A stretch of 7,422 nucleotides of DNA from Flavobacteriales bacterium (GTDB lineage Bacteria; Bacteroidota; Bacteroidia; Flavobacteriales_D; Crocinitomicaceae): assembly GCA_947496835.1 (NCBI GenBank), contig CANMFV010000047.1, positions 1-7,422 on the forward strand, in the 5' to 3' direction. The translations under genes and the position numbers were made by a program. Each line of letters starts with the position of its first letter. Within the stretch, counting starts at the first letter, position 1. Positions 6,945 through 7,422 of the stretch are shown here, in pieces. The notes beneath the pieces are model-generated. The model was not told the DNA's origin, made no database searches, and saw nothing but the letters and a program-made list of their open reading frames with translations.

Positions 6945-6975
6945 TTGTCCACTTTCAGGTAGTGGCATAATATTG
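6945..6975 (+). promoter_or_regulatory. Predicted promoter for groES-groEL
   Basis: TTG (6945-6947) and TAATATTG (6968-6975) are 20 bp apart. The second box matches TAnnTTTG at all but one fixed position (A for the first T). Transcription would start around 6980, giving a leader of roughly 25 nt. The site lies just after the upstream terminator, so groESL appears to be its own unit. No CIRCE element (TTAGCACTC-N9-GAGTGCTAA) is present between 6874 and 7003, so HrcA control is not supported by the sequence. Confidence 0.6.
6949..6965. repeat. Short dyad inside the groES promoter spacer
   Basis: CCACT (6949-6953) and AGTGG (6961-6965) are exact inverted copies separated by 7 bp, lying wholly between the two promoter boxes. 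The placement would suit a repressor site, but 5-bp arms can easily arise by chance. Confidence 0.3.
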
Positions 6976-7003
6976 GTGAAATGAACAGAAAAATAAATAA
7001 ACA

Positions 7004-7279
7004 ATGTCAGTAAATTTTAAACCTTTGGCAGACAGAGTTCTGGTAGAACCTGCGCCAGCAGAACAAAAAACAGCAAGTGGAATCATTATTCCAGACACAG
7101 CGAAAGAAAAACCATTGCGCGGAATTGTTGTAGCAGCTGGTTCCGGTAAAAAAGATGAGCCAATGTCAGTAAATGTTGGCGATTCAGTATTGTACGGACA
7201 ATATGCTGGTACAGAAATCAAAATCGATGGTATAAACTACCTGATTATGAGAGAATCTGATATTTATGGAATTTTTTAA
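7004..7279 (+). CDS. groES: Co-chaperonin GroES (Hsp10)
   Basis: Forms the seven-subunit lid of the GroEL chamber and drives release and folding of the enclosed protein in the cytoplasm. The 91-residue product spans the whole family length. It begins with the β-strand FKPLADRVLVEPAPAE (5-20), followed by the mobile loop with the hydrophobic GroEL-contact segment GIIIP (about 26-30). GDSVLYGQYAGTEIKIDG and YLIMRESDIYGIF make up the C-terminal half, typical of Cpn10. The ATG at 7004 follows an A-rich leader (AAATAAATAAACA) without a Shine-Dalgarno site. groEL starts 22 bp after the stop, the standard groESL arrangement. Confidence 0.98.
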   Translation: MSVNFKPLADRVLVEPAPAEQKTASGIIIPDTAKEKPLRGIVVAAGSGKKDEPMSVNVGDSVLYGQYAGTEIKIDGINYLIMRESDIYGIF

Positions 7280-7301
7280 TTAATCATTCAAACGTAAAAC
7301 A

Positions 7302-7422
7302 ATGGCAAAAGATATTTATTTCGACGTAGAAGCACGTGAGAAATTAAAAAGAGGTGTAGATGCTTTAGCAGATGCAGTGAAAGTGACGCTAGGTCCAAAA
7401 GGACGAAATGTCGTAATTGGTA
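7302..7422 (+). CDS. groEL: Chaperonin GroEL (Hsp60), first 40 codons only
   Basis: ATP-driven chaperonin ring subunit that folds proteins under the GroES lid. Only residues 1-40 plus one base are in the window. They begin MAKDIYFDVEAREKLKRGVD, with ADAVKVTLGPKGRNVVIG after it. TLGPKGRN (29-36) contains the conserved nucleotide-binding loop of the equatorial domain. The ATG follows the leader AAAACA, almost the same as that before groES, and again without a Shine-Dalgarno site. The frame is open to the window edge; truncation is due to the window, not to mutation. Confidence 0.97.
   Translation, partial: MAKDIYFDVEAREKLKRGVDALADAVKVTLGPKGRNVVIG

Noticed and set aside
6963..6977. A sigma-54-like site upstream of groES: TGGCA at 6963-6967 with GG at 6964-6965, then GT at the expected -12 position (6976-6977).
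   Set aside because: The -12 element needs GC after exactly 10 bp and TTGC around it; here it reads TGGT. The overlapping TTG-N20-TAATATTG promoter explains the region better. The match probably drew attention only because a sigma-54-type activator is encoded nearby.

Overview
The window looks like ordinary chromosomal backbone of a Bacteroidota bacterium, most likely a member of the Flavobacteriales. Three things point there. The protein sequences have that character (the MiaB, the LptE ending in Asn-Trp, and a SecG with the VQNPKGGGLSS motif). Start codons sit behind A/T-rich leaders without clear Shine-Dalgarno sites. All three main promoters fit the Bacteroidota pattern TTG(G)-N19-21-TAnnTTTG. 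The genus cannot be fixed from this window. By eye the base composition is moderately AT-rich and uniform, and I see no sign of mobile DNA, prophage, CRISPR, tRNA or rRNA.

Layout. Positions 1-2109 (minus strand) hold the first 703 codons of topA (DNA topoisomerase I); its 3' end lies outside the window. A 202-bp divergent intergenic region (2110-2311) carries a promoter in each direction and a perfect 12-bp palindrome touching the -33 box of the rightward promoter. From 2312 to 6873 five plus-strand genes are packed with gaps of 10 bp or less: miaB (tRNA methylthiotransferase), a sigma-54-activator-type AAA+ regulator without a sensor domain, lptE (LPS-assembly lipoprotein), an acidic protein of unknown function with a TPR-like C-terminus, and secG (translocon subunit). 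A strong intrinsic terminator follows secG (6893-6928). A separate promoter then drives groES (7004-7279) and groEL, of which only the first 40 codons are present.

The five-gene block reads as one transcription unit. The junctions are near zero: TAA directly followed by ATG before lptE, a TGATG overlap before the unknown gene, and 2 bp before secG. Three of its members concern the cell envelope or protein export (LptE, SecG) or regulation (the AAA+ protein). From memory this gene order recurs in Bacteroidota, so the grouping is probably old and not a local accident.

I did not find a previously undescribed system. The points most worth a second look are the orphan sigma-54-type activator and its unusual linker, the uncharacterised protein between lptE and secG, the palindrome next to the miaB promoter, and a groESL promoter with no CIRCE element but a small dyad in its spacer.
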